DNA of 64,000 nucleotides. Source: Ignelater luminosus. Its lineage: Eukaryota; Arthropoda; Insecta; Coleoptera; Elateridae. The translations under genes were made by a program, and so were the position numbers. Location of the stretch: contig VTPC01090930.1 of NCBI GenBank assembly GCA_011009095.1, positions 118,511 to 182,510 of the forward strand. Reading direction: 5' to 3'. Numbering within the stretch: the stretch's first letter is position 1; every line of letters begins with the position of its first letter. Positions 23,269 to 34,800 of the stretch are shown here, one piece after another. The notes below the pieces were generated by a model that was not told where the DNA came from, did not search any database, and saw nothing but the letters and a program-made list of their open reading frames with translations.

Positions 23269-24085
23269 TATGCCTAGGGCAAGAGGATCACTAGCCAGTA
23301 AAAGAAGAGTTCTAAGAGGAGTGGGACACTCAATAATATTATATGCGTTACCGATATGGGAAAATTGCCTATAATATAAGAAATATGGCAATAAACTAGA
23401 GTCTACACAAAGAAAAATGTGCATTACCTCGGCCTGCATGACAGTATCAGTGGCGGCGGTGCAGGTTATAGAGCAATTAATACCAATAGATATCCTGGGC
23501 TGGCAAAGAAATAAAACCTTTAAAGACAAGGAGACCAACAAAAGAGACATAATAAATGAAGCAATAAATAAATGATAAGAAAGATGGCAAACAGAGGACA
23601 AAATCGCTAAATGGACCAGAATACTAATTTCAAACATTAAACCATGGTTTAAAAGAGAACATGGAAACATAGATTACTGGTTTACCCAGTTTCTGACTGA
23701 TCATGGGAGCTTTCGAGCTTACTTACACAGAATTAAAAAGAGAAATACTGATCGATGCATAGCGTGCAATGTCACGGATAATGCCAAGCACACCATCTTT
23801 TATTGTAGGAGATGGGAAGAAAAAAGAATAGAGCTGAGAAAAAAACTTGGAAAAGACATATACCTTGACGATGTGATAGACACTATGCTAGAACAAGAAA
23901 CAACTTGGAACATAGTTCATCAAACGATTAGAGAGAAAGAGAGGATTAAATTTCAAATAAATTTAACTATGACAAAAATCCAGAGAGCTGAACGTCATTG
24001 CACTCAAATCGCCCACTGCTCCGAAGTAATGCTCGCGCTGTTCCTAAGTAGATTCAAGACGCTACATGTAAAGATGGCTTTTTAG
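23269..24085 (+). pseudogene. SART-like ORF2 C-terminus, copy B
   Basis: Near-identical repeat of 19224-20040 at a constant offset of 4045. It starts at the gap edge inside the MPRARGSLASKRR segment and ends at the same TAG (24083-24085). The zinc finger C-x2-C-x7-H-x4-C lies at 23756-23806. The same premature stops occur (23372 and 23573-23578). Sharing all disabling mutations shows that both copies derive from one already-dead insertion. This is better read as an allelic or unmerged duplicate than as an independent element. Confidence 0.85.
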
Positions 24086-24167
24086 CTGGCCGCCAACCCC
24101 GCACTACCAGGCAGCATGGGTTACCAGGTTTCTGCGTGCAGATTCTCCCCAACTACACAAAAAAAAA
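24086..24167 (+). other. Retrotransposon 3' UTR and A9 tail, copy B
   Basis: Same 73-bp 3' UTR as copy A. The A9 tail is at 24159-24167. Confidence 0.8.
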
Positions 24168-24185
24168 GGTTAGGTTAGGTTAGGT
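24168..24185 (+). repeat. Telomeric GGTTA repeat, copy B
   Basis: The same 18 bp, GGTTAGGTTAGGTTAGGT, between the A tail and the 5' UTR. Confidence 0.9.
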
Positions 24186-24666
24186 CGCGGTCGCTGCGGG
24201 CCGGAGAGGACTCCGACCTAAGGACTTGTTCATTGTGTGTAAAGGGATGGCTACCCTGGGTTACACTAGCTAAGAAACTACTTTGTTTCAATTAGTCTTG
24301 GGTGGTTCTTCTTCCTACATCCTTGCCTATCGAAGCTCTCTTGCTACAACTAGTGTTTTCTACGAGCCCCAATGCTATTAGGAAACTAAAGCTAGGGGAT
24401 CTCTTTTTCTTTTTGTACTTCTCTTTATAAACCATAACCAAATAGAGGGTGGATTGACCAGCCACTCAATCAAACCGTAATCGCGGCTTTCGCCTCAACA
24501 GCTCCTGCCCGCTGGGCTCCGCTGAGGTACGTCGCGAGGGGACACGCGTCCGGGGGGTTTGCCTTAACCGGCCGGCCCGCGAGAAGAAAACCTCTATAGA
24601 AAACCGACAGAAAAGTCATTAAAACCCGGGGGCTACGGGCTTTTTGTCTCCACTCGTGGAAACAAT
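24186..24666 (+). promoter_or_regulatory. GC-rich 5' UTR of SART-like element, copy B
   Basis: Same length as copy A (481 bp) and essentially identical to it. It ends at the ORF1 ATG at 24667. Confidence 0.6.
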
Positions 24667-26460
24667 ATGGATAACACTAATAAAAACAAATCGGAAATAA
24701 ATTCAAAAAAAACCAAAAGATGATACTAAGGAAGATGAAAAATATGCATTCGAAAGAAGGAGCAGACTCTTAAAGTCTCTTGTAAGACCGAGAGCCCCCC
24801 TCCATAGCGGGAATAGAAATGATAGAGGTGATGACAACACCTGCGGCAAACAGCGAAGAACAACAAGATAGGAAAAGAAGGCGGGAAAACACTCCTAAAG
24901 AAGATTGGCGAATGTGTTAAACAAAGAAGAAACGCTCGATAAATACGAAATGCTAATAAACAAAGTCGAAAAATTCGTATGCAATCTGAACCAGACTATA
25001 AGAGACAGCGCGAATACCAAGAAAGAGATTAAGGAGCTGATTACGAAGCTGAGAAACCTAATGGGACAAATTAAGATGTTTGACCATAGAGAAATCATGC
25101 TAATTGAAGCACAAGACAGAAATGAGGAAAACGATCAAATGATAAAACAGTAGAATGAGCACTATACTGCAGCGACAGCTAGTAGGGAAGAAACCTTCAA
25201 CAACAAAATAAGTAAACTAGCTGAGGAAGGTAATTACAATAATAGAAACGAAGAACTAACTGGCTTCCTATAAGAAAACTGGCCGAACTCAATATCCGAA
25301 ACGAGTGTAATGATAAATGGTGATGTTTAGCAGGCTACTATGAACAGGGACATTATATCAATTACACCCCAGAAACTAGATGAAAAAAGTCTTCTACTAA
25401 ACAGGCTAGTTGAACTCAAATTACGAACACAATAGCACTGGTCGGAGACATAGTGCATATCAGCAACAATAGCTCCATTACAGTGGGAGCCAGGAAGATA
25501 GAATGTGAGATGAAAAACATACATCGTGGGTATAGAAGAACAAAAAACCTATAGGAAAACGCCAGCAACCTGATCAAGGCGCTAAAAGCAGTAAAGAAAG
25601 AAGCTGACAAGAACGAAGAAAGGAAGATGACCCTTTCTGCACAAAGGATGAATAGTTGAATTGTTTCTCAGAAGAACTAATTATAACTTTGAAATAAACA
25701 CAAAGACTAAAGAAAGGGCGGTTGATGAAGATGCATGGTAGGAAGAACAGGAAAGAAAAGATTATTGTAAAGCTAGAAGAAGAAGTACACAGGGAAATGA
25801 AAAGAAAATATATACGTGTATGCACTGCAAGTGAGGGTAGACAATGTTAAAGAAACTAAAGAAGGACACTTGACGCTACAGTACATACGAAAGAGAGAAG
25901 GGAACAACGTCTCCCTACAATAAGACCTAGAAAGGACAATGAAATACATAGTGGCAGTTGAAACTATTACGAAGAAAAAAGTATTGTGATAATAGAGTTG
26001 GACAACATAACCAGCGACGAGGAAGTCAAATTTTACATAAGGAAAGAATAAGGTGAAGAACACATCAGCGACGAAGAAATCAAGGTAACGATGAGTGAAA
26101 AAGCTAACAAAAGAGAGCAAAAATACGCCAGAATAATACTGTTGCCAGCCGCCTACAACAAATTGGACAGATAAGAGTGGGATTGACGGAGTGCAGGGTA
26201 GTCGAAAGACTGGCACCGATTAAATATTTTAAATGCCATAGATATCGGCCCTTTTCCAACGAGTGCAAGCAAGATCGATCTATGGCAGGAAAATGCCTAA
26301 ACTGTGCAGCCGTGACTCAGTTAGTCAAAGACTGTAGGACTAAAGATTATTTCTACTACGTGTGTAACAGGCCAGAGCACAAAGCAAATGAGATGGCCTG
26401 TCCTGAATATTTATAAGAGGCTGGTCGTGGAACTGAGGAAAAAACCTAAACGGTTTTAAA
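24667..26460 (+). pseudogene. SART-like ORF1 (gag), copy B
   Basis: Allele-like copy of 20622-22407. It has one extra A in the run near 24710 and one extra C near 24795, both of which shift frame relative to copy A. Copy B lacks 22 bp present in copy A (21609-21630) but keeps 19 bp (26390-26408) that copy A lost. That segment encodes the end of the third knuckle (PEHKANEMACPEYL), so copy B retains the last Cys. The knuckle frame opens at 26177 with KCRVVER-type lead-in changed to ECRVVER. Base substitutions are clearly denser from about 25420 on than in the 5' UTR and ORF2 part. Non-functional. Confidence 0.8.
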
Positions 26461-26906
26461 ATGAAAATGATTAAAGGCAATTGTTTGAGAAAAATTGATA
26501 ACAGTCGAACTGTAGCAATTCTACTTACTTGGTGGTGTAATAAAATGTGTTGTTGGTAGTCACTATATATCAATGATAGACCTCGTAAAAGCCATGAAGA
26601 AGGCTAAATCAAAGCGTCTATACTAAGTGTGTATCACATACGAAGGCCAAGTATGAAAGAAGTGCCAGACCTGGACCGTTGCAACGAATGTCAGTTCAAA
26701 CGCTTCTGTAATAGAATTAAGTAACACGTGTTTAAAATCAAATTTATATAAACAATTAATGTTATTATATTTCATTTTAATTTGCATTGTGAATGAATGA
26801 ATAAATATAATATAAAAAAATTGACATTCCAAACTGCATCAACATAAAACATTTGGCACAACAAACGATTCTTTGTTATTATCAACTCAGTAGGTATGTC
26901 TTTTGC
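26461..26906 (+). other. Sequence after ORF1, copy B, to the end of the duplicate
   Basis: Matches 22420-22868 with scattered substitutions and a 4-bp length difference near 26790. The shared sequence stops at 26906 only because copy A runs into the gap, not because of a visible biological breakpoint. Confidence 0.7.
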
Positions 26907-29900
26907 TTAGTTGATTTACATACCGTTTCATTATGGTTATATATTTTTCCGCTTTTTCTTTTATATTCTCTTTGAGCTACCATATACCACTTTGCACTTC
27001 CTTAGTGTTATCTACCAAAGACACTCATTTAATATTTTCATTGGATATCTTGACTGCTACCGTTGATGCAAAATATTATGTTATGCAAAATATAAGTTGA
27101 CTTTGAACATAAATCAGTACAGCATACCCTGGTAGAGACCAGACGTAACCTAAAATTTATACTTACGCGCAATAGACTTGTTTAAACGCAAAAAAATTGT
27201 CGAGTTCTAGCTAAAAGTAAAATTGTAAAACAATCATGGAACGATTTGCGTACGCTCATTAGGAGTTCATTTACGGATACTCTTATAATATGGTGAGTGG
27301 TGTTTCCTTTTAACGACTTTTAATGCGATGGATTACCATATATGGATTTCTGCTGACTTCTAACACAGTGGGGACTACGTATTTAGATTCTAACACTATA
27401 GATGTTTTTGAAGACACGTTCTACATTATCTGGTGGTAAACCCAAAGTAGCAGTGATCTAATTTATGGAGAACCAAAGTGTATATAACCTTGATTGCTGC
27501 CGAATATTGAACTCTTTTTCTTTGTGTAAATAGTTTGATAGTTGCTTTCTACTTAAAAAGCTTCGGAAAGTATAAGGATTCGTTTGATTGTTCTAACGCT
27601 TTATTTGAAATAAAACGCCTTAGCAGTTGATTATTATTGATGACATTAAAACAAGATGAGATAGGACCGGTTGCAGGGTATACAATACATTTTATGGCAT
27701 AAATACTGCTCTAAGGATCTATGTTACTCTAACAAAAATTTGTCCTATTTCTTCTTCAAGTCAGGCTTGTGGAAGCCAAATGCATTTCAATAGAAATTTA
27801 AAGTACAACAAGATTTATTATTAAAAGCCTTCAACTTTCTTAGGCTCGGTGAACCCAGTCTCTCATCCTCCTCCATTTAGTTGTGTTACGTTTTGCAAAA
27901 TTATTACAGTTACAGTAAAAAGTCAAGTATACTATATTACCAAATTCGTTGTTGGAATAAAACCTATTCAGCTATTGCTACTTTTACTAATTTGTAATTT
28001 ATTTAAAAATTTATCTTTGTGTAACGGAAAAGTACAACTAGAAAACATAAAATTTTAATTGTGCAACATTTAATGTGAAACAACCTTTTACAATTTAAAA
28101 AATAAAAATAGTACATTCACGTGACGATTTATAGTAACTAACAATTTCAAATAGATATTTTTATTGCATTTCACAGAGTTAACAAGAAGTTTTAATTATA
28201 AGTATTAATTAAAACGTTGCAACGAGCAACGTATTCTAAGAAACTACTACATACAATGTATGGCTTCGGGAGTTATTAGGTAGTTTCATTTTACCTTTAA
28301 CATGATTTTCTGCGATTTAATTAAACAATTGTTCGCTTTACTCATTAATTAATCCATCGATTTATCTATTATTTCTGAACAAGATAAACCTAGATTTACG
28401 AAAACATAGTAAAAAAATTTCCTTAATGACAATCAAGCATCGCATTAAAGGAAGCTTGATCTACGTCGCACGTAATGACCAAAAACGTCGTTAATCCACA
28501 AGAACGCCTTCGATTTGTTATTGATAATAAATGGCTTAGGGTTAAATTCCTCAAGTAGCTTCCTATACGTCAGTTTCGTCGATATCCCTCTAGTCGATCT
28601 TATCTTAAGTGTTGTGCCTTTCAAGGATGAACCGTATACATCGAAAAATCCCAAAGTGAAATACTTAGCGGCAAATAAACAACTGAACAAAAAACATGTG
28701 CGCTTTGAAGAATAGTCGATAGAGAACGGAAAGCGGAAGTCTTAGTTCGCTACTTCCGCTTTTGTTGGTGTTAATGGATCTCTGGACACTACTTTGGTAA
28801 CTTTTACAGTGGCACCAAAACTTGTCCTTTAGATAATTTCCATTAATTTCGAAAACGTTTAATCTTGTTTTTATTGGAACGCTAAAAGCAATAACAATCA
28901 AAAAGAATGTTAAGTAGGAAAAAAGAAAGGTAAAAATTCCTCAAATCTAAAATATCGATGCTGATACACCGAGCATATTGGATGCACGAGGGATGGTAGT
29001 AAATAGTAATAACTGTCACCTTCCCTTTACTCTTCGGTAATAACCACCGTCTGTATCGTCCTAGTAACAATAAGAATTCAGAAACCGAACACACATATTA
29101 TATATTTATGATTATTTTTTGAAATTTACCTAGTCTACCTGCTTATAGCAGTTTCCTTTGTTTATGCCGTATTATATTTCCTACACTGTTCACAGGAAAA
29201 TTGTATAGTTTTGTTTACAACTGGCAATAAAAAGATATTACACCTACTTTAATGTAGAATTCAGAAAATTACTTGTAACGATTTGTGCTGAATTTAAAAA
29301 CAGTCTGAATTATAACATTTTATTACAAAGAAATTAGTAATTTAGGGAATTTACCACTATATGTATATACCAGGGCAATTCAAATGCAATACTAATAGAG
29401 AGAAAAAACTGCTTAGAAAAAAATAGATGGCATACTATACAGGGTGAGTACCTTAACTTGATTGTGTTTTCTGTTAAGTTGAAGCATCATAGTAAATAAT
29501 ATTATCAAGTAGGGTTTTTCTATAGCTTTCAAATCAGTAAAAACATCTGAATAGAAATCACCTGTAATTCTGTCTTGTGTTGTGTAATAGACAATAGTAT
29601 TTGATAGAATTCACTCTAAAGATAAGTGAAGGCATTTAAAAATAAGTGAAACATGAAAATATCAAGCAGACGATATACATAATGCAGTTGGATGTAAGAC
29701 TCGACAAATTTATCAAAGTGTTTGATATTTCATTAATGTAGAACCGGTGAGCAAAAAATAGTGTACTTGATCTTTTAATTTAATTTAAATCAAGTGTACT
29801 AGATTTAAATTGTTGAAATACCATTTAGAATGTTTTAGATTTTCTAAACAAAAAAAATCAATATCTCCGAAAAGCGTGAGCAAATTTGAAAAGTTTGAAG

Positions 29901-31425
29901 ATCGTTGTACACAGAATTTAATGACGAATAATAATCTGCAAAAATATTTTGGAGTTGCCATTTAAAAAAGTATCGATGACGTCATTGGTCAACTAATGAT
30001 TTGTGCATAATATTAAAAGATGCCCAACAATTTAAATCATTACACCCCTTTTTGTTTTCTTCCCAAATATTAATATTTTCTGAGTTATTGAATTTGTTCC
30101 ATACTTAATCAGCACACTATATAATAAACTGTCTGATGAAATTGAATTTATGATCTAACAGCAAATAGAAAAACTTAACAAATCATTGCAATGCATTAAT
30201 ATTGCTGGAAATTCACTAACACCTACTATCTATCATATTCTATCTTTGGCAAACAGTTACAGTTGATAATAAAGAGCCTTGCTCAAGCTTGCTTACTCTT
30301 GGTAATATAAACTAGTAAAGCATTTTAGAGCAGGATTTAGTGTAGCCTGCCGTTATTTTCAAGTATGTCCAAAAAGCTAATTAAGAATCTTTTGTAAAAA
30401 TCACTGATGCTGAATTTATCTTTAGTTAGTCTAAAGTTTTTCTTTGTTTTTGGCTGTTTTTGTATGAATTGTACTCGGTACACCCCTTCATGCTAACTTG
30501 GGATTTACAAATACCTTATTCTTCCATTCTTCCTTTTTGTTTCTAGCACGACTAAATGAAGTATACGTATCAAGCAATATCATTACCTATTGAGAAGAGA
30601 TGAAATGCAGAAAGATAAATATCGATTTTTTTTGCCTATGGCTCAAATTACCTATACCTATATTTTATCAAGATCTAGTAAAATTCAGTATTTTGTAAGT
30701 TACGTCAATCTTTTGATTTGCGATTATTTATTTAAAGAATGTAACATAAGAATCAAGAGCATTGAGCAGGAAACGCAGATTGATCTTGGTGAAAGTTTGG
30801 AAGCTACGACATGTTGAACAGCATTATGAGATGTAATCTTGAAAACTACATAACGTAGTAAAGTTGCTCACTTGTTTCCCATATGTGATGCCTCACAAAC
30901 ACTAAATGCTCATGGTTCCTCTTCTTTGTTCCAGTCGCACACTCGTTTGAAAGGAGGGCCATGATTTTCCTTCCTGGATATAGCTCTAATGACGTGCATT
31001 GTTACCAAGTTGAAAAGATGCGTATAGATTAACTTGAATCTGTTAAGAACTGTTACATAATGGATAGTGAATGTTCCATCTTTCCAAAGTCACTCAATAT
31101 CGATAGTTGAAATTACATAGAGAATTCTTCTACTATCAACTTATTGCTGAAATTATTAGAAAGCTTATCAAGGTTAACACATAAAGTGAATGAACCAACC
31201 TAATAGATTTTCATTAAGAGTTTGGGTTAGTTGTCCGAAGAGCAGCAAAATTGCGTTTGAAAGTGAAAAGAGATATTTCTTGTTAAGGAAATTTTATTCT
31301 AAAGAAACATAACTCAATTATTAATAACTTTCATAGTGACAACAAAACTTAAATCGCACAATATGGGCCTTATTAGCCAATCTATTAAAATGCAAATAAT
31401 AATTTATTGCTTTTCATTCAAAATA
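26907..31425. other. AT-rich intergenic DNA, no supported gene
   Basis: About 4.5 kb with only short ORFs. Those at 28445-28690 (minus) and 28515-28715 (plus) overlap each other in opposite strands and have no recognisable motif. 30590-30817 reads 75 codons without a known match. An ACAGGGTG motif lies at 29439-29446. Confidence 0.4.
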
Positions 31426-31639
31426 TTACAATTTACATAAAAAACTATTATTAATAAATATGGCATCAACCAGCCTCATGCCAATTAGAGCATTTTGGGC
31501 AGTCGGAGTAGTCATTTTTGGTTTTGGTTTGTATTTAATAAATCTTTTAAGAAGCTTGATAGAGGGTGCAGTCCGACAAATGATGATCGTAGTTGCCCCA
31601 TTTAAAAGCAACACCCAACTTGCATTTCTGTTTAGCTCT

Positions 31640-31860
31640 GCTTGTTTTTGATCACTGTAGGTGCTCATTTAGCTGCTTTGAGAAGGCGCTAGGCCATCCA
31701 CCTGCGGCGCTTAGCCTAGCGCAACCTCTGTTTCTATCTAGCTCTCTTAAGAAGGTTAATGGAGGGTAAGGCCCTATTTTGGATCACTGCAAGTGGTTCC
31801 TTAGAGAGCCTTCTTAGAAAGAAATTATAAGATTTGGGCCTTATTAGAGCGCTCCAAACG
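31640..31860. repeat. Structured repeat block with a perfect 9-bp hairpin
   Basis: GCGCTAGGC (31686-31694) pairs perfectly with GCCTAGCGC (31714-31722) around a 19-base loop. A degenerate direct repeat, GATCACTGTAGGTG (near 31650) and GATCACTGCAAGTG (near 31782), flanks it. CTTAAGAAGG and CCTTCTTAGA form a second imperfect inverted pair. The block is GC-richer than its surroundings and could be a SINE or MITE fragment. There is no tRNA-like box A/B that I can support. Confidence 0.4.
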
Positions 31861-34800
31861 AACTTTGCACTTAGGCTACTTTTTTACCTTTAGAGCCTAG
31901 CATTTGGGTTTTTTTTTGTTGCTGTACCCAGTGCATTGTATGAGGGATCAGCGACCTGATGTTCTTGTAAAACTTGCACTTGCTGGCTAGGAGATTTTCA
32001 CTGTTTCTGTTTAACTATCTCATTCACTGCTGCTGACTTCTTTCACTGATTGTGGATTGGTTTCAAATCATATTTTGGATTTTTTAAACTTGTTTGTATT
32101 TTTAGATATCTCATCTTTTGCGTTCCTCGTATCCTTTCGGGATAACAATTAGAGCTTGTCTAGTTATTACGATCTTTATTAAAATGAGCTAGCGCTTTTT
32201 ATACCTAGTTTCTGTTTCTCTTGTTACGCCTATATCTATTTTCATCTTCTTGATTATATATTTACATTTTCTTTGCAGCTGTTTTTACGTTTCCCTAGCT
32301 TCATCTGATATTTATTTCTTTTCAGTACCGCTATCTCCAGTTTTTTTATTGTTTGCTTACTCATGCAAACTCTTCATTGGTTCAATACTGCTAAAATATC
32401 ATTTCTCGTATTGAATTCTTCTATTTTAAGATACCCAACGCAGATGTGAAAGTCATGATAGATAAAGTTTGCTTTTGGCATATTTAACGTATGTTTATTT
32501 GGTTTACCTATCTTACTATAAACAAGTAACATAAGATAGAAAATGAAAACGTTCCATCAAATAAAGAATAGAAAATTACAACGAGTGTACTGAGAGATCG
32601 ATATCGTAGAAGAAATGGAAAAAACGTTGAAGAGAAAACTCAGATAGTCACCTCTGCCTATAATAATTTTAATGACTATCTAAATTTTTTATTAACTGAA
32701 AGAATAAGATACATAGTGCTACATTAAGTTGGGTTTAGGAAGAGAGTGATTTCATTATAAAGATAACAATTATGAAGGTGGGGGCGAATGACCTACTTAT
32801 CTTGCAATCAGCATAGTCAATATCAAATAGTCAGAAGAAAATCACTATAAATTGTTTTAGCATAGCAGAATCAATATAAACTGATTTTAATCTCTTTCCT
32901 TAACAGGTACCACTTACATTATCAACTAGATCATAGCTATCATGTTCATATTATTATCGAAAGCTTCAGGGATTGGGAATGCAGACTGTAGTTATAAAAT
33001 AGGAAGCGTTACATAAAATATAGAAATAAAAAACAAGAAACTATATTAAACAGAATGATTACGTCAGACATATTAATTTTTTTCTACAGGTAGGTGTATG
33101 AAAGTCTTTTACAAATGTTTTTCAAATGTGAAGATTAGTTCTTCCTTTATATAATTTCAAAGCTGAAAAACATTACAAAGCGTGATCTATTTTTAACTGA
33201 TTTATTAGCGTTAGAGATTGCTTAAGCTGCTTCACACTTTTTTCTTTTTACAAAATTTATTTACATTAAATGGTTGTATTAATATATTCAAAGCTACCAA
33301 TAATGCAAAAAGTGTCCCATAAGATATACATTTTTACAGTGTACCTCATAATGATATGATAATGAACAAAGCAATGGATATTAATTCAAGAATTATAGTA
33401 TTTTATGAATATAATGTCCGTTTTTATGGTTCTTTATGTGATACAGATGATTGGTTAGTATTACGGAGATAGTTATCGGAAAATAGACTTTATCCTACCT
33501 TCTATAAGGTTTCGAAGGAAATAATTCGATGTAATTAAATCGGTTATTTGTGTTCGACGAATTTGCATTTTAGATATTATATCGAATTGTGTGTGTGTTC
33601 TTTAATGCTTTTTTTACTGTCCGACTTTTTCTTCATTTAAATTATGGTATTTATATATATTTATGTGTGCACGTTTCCTAATTAGGAAGGTTTGCTGATT
33701 TATTTACTGGTTACTTTTTTATGCGTAAAAATGTAACGTTAAGTGTATTATTAAGTTAATGGAAATTAATGCACGATGAAAGTAAACATCCATCGCATTT
33801 GAGTTTCAAACGTACTACAGACGTTTGTAACCGTTTGTATCGAAGGCTTGGGAATTCATCAGCCAAAGTTAGATACGGGTATTCTAACAATATTAATTGT
33901 GGATATGAGTCTACATTCGATTGTTGACATATGAGCAGGAAAAGCAATTACCTGATAGCAATAGCGAGTATCTATGCGTGTTTGGAAGAGATATCAACAC
34001 AAAGCAGGGATCTCGATGTATTATTTCTATTAATTACTGCTTCAATCCACATGAGAAGTTATTTTAGGATATGTGTATGTTAACAGGAAATGGAATATCA
34101 TGTATTGGAATGATAAAACATTATCATTATTAATCATCCCACGTTCTATTAAAAATGGCGTATATTAATTTTTTTCTAAGGGGCACGAGAAGCAGCGTGG
34201 GTCGCAACAAACTTATCTTTAAATGAATTGATCGAGTAAGGATTATTTGGATGATCTCATGTGTGTTATAGGAAATACACCAAACAAAGAATCTCAATTA
34301 TAAATAACTTCAAAATAATTAATTTCTGGTTGACAGTCGTAGTAGAATAAAAGGATGCTGACTAGAAGACTAAATTACAATTTCATTCATCTTTCTGTTT
34401 CTGCTGTAGCTTCTTAATTATGTATGAAAGTTAAATGACCTACTAAGAAAAACTTTTTGGTGACGGAATTAAATAAGTCTTCTAGGAATCGGATCAAGTG
34501 TAAGTTATTTTTATAAATTAGGCTCTGTACTAGCATGTTCAGGTTTAAATTGTGGAAAAGATACCTGTTGGTGTAATTTTTAACTTGGAAGGAGAGTATT
34601 TTGGCAAATAAAGTAATTATGTAACCTACTTGATCAAATAAATAAATAATATACATAAATATAAATATAATATATAAATAAAATTTATAAAATACAAATG
34701 TTATTAATTTTTTTACCAAATTTTATAAAAATTTTTTATTTTAATCTGCAATAATATGAGTGAATTGTAGCCAACTGGAAAATAAAAAAATCGTTGCTAG

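Noticed and set aside
22815-23670. Long ORFs across the gap
   Set aside because: They consist mainly of N and are artefacts; the real part belongs to the ORF2 relic or its antisense.
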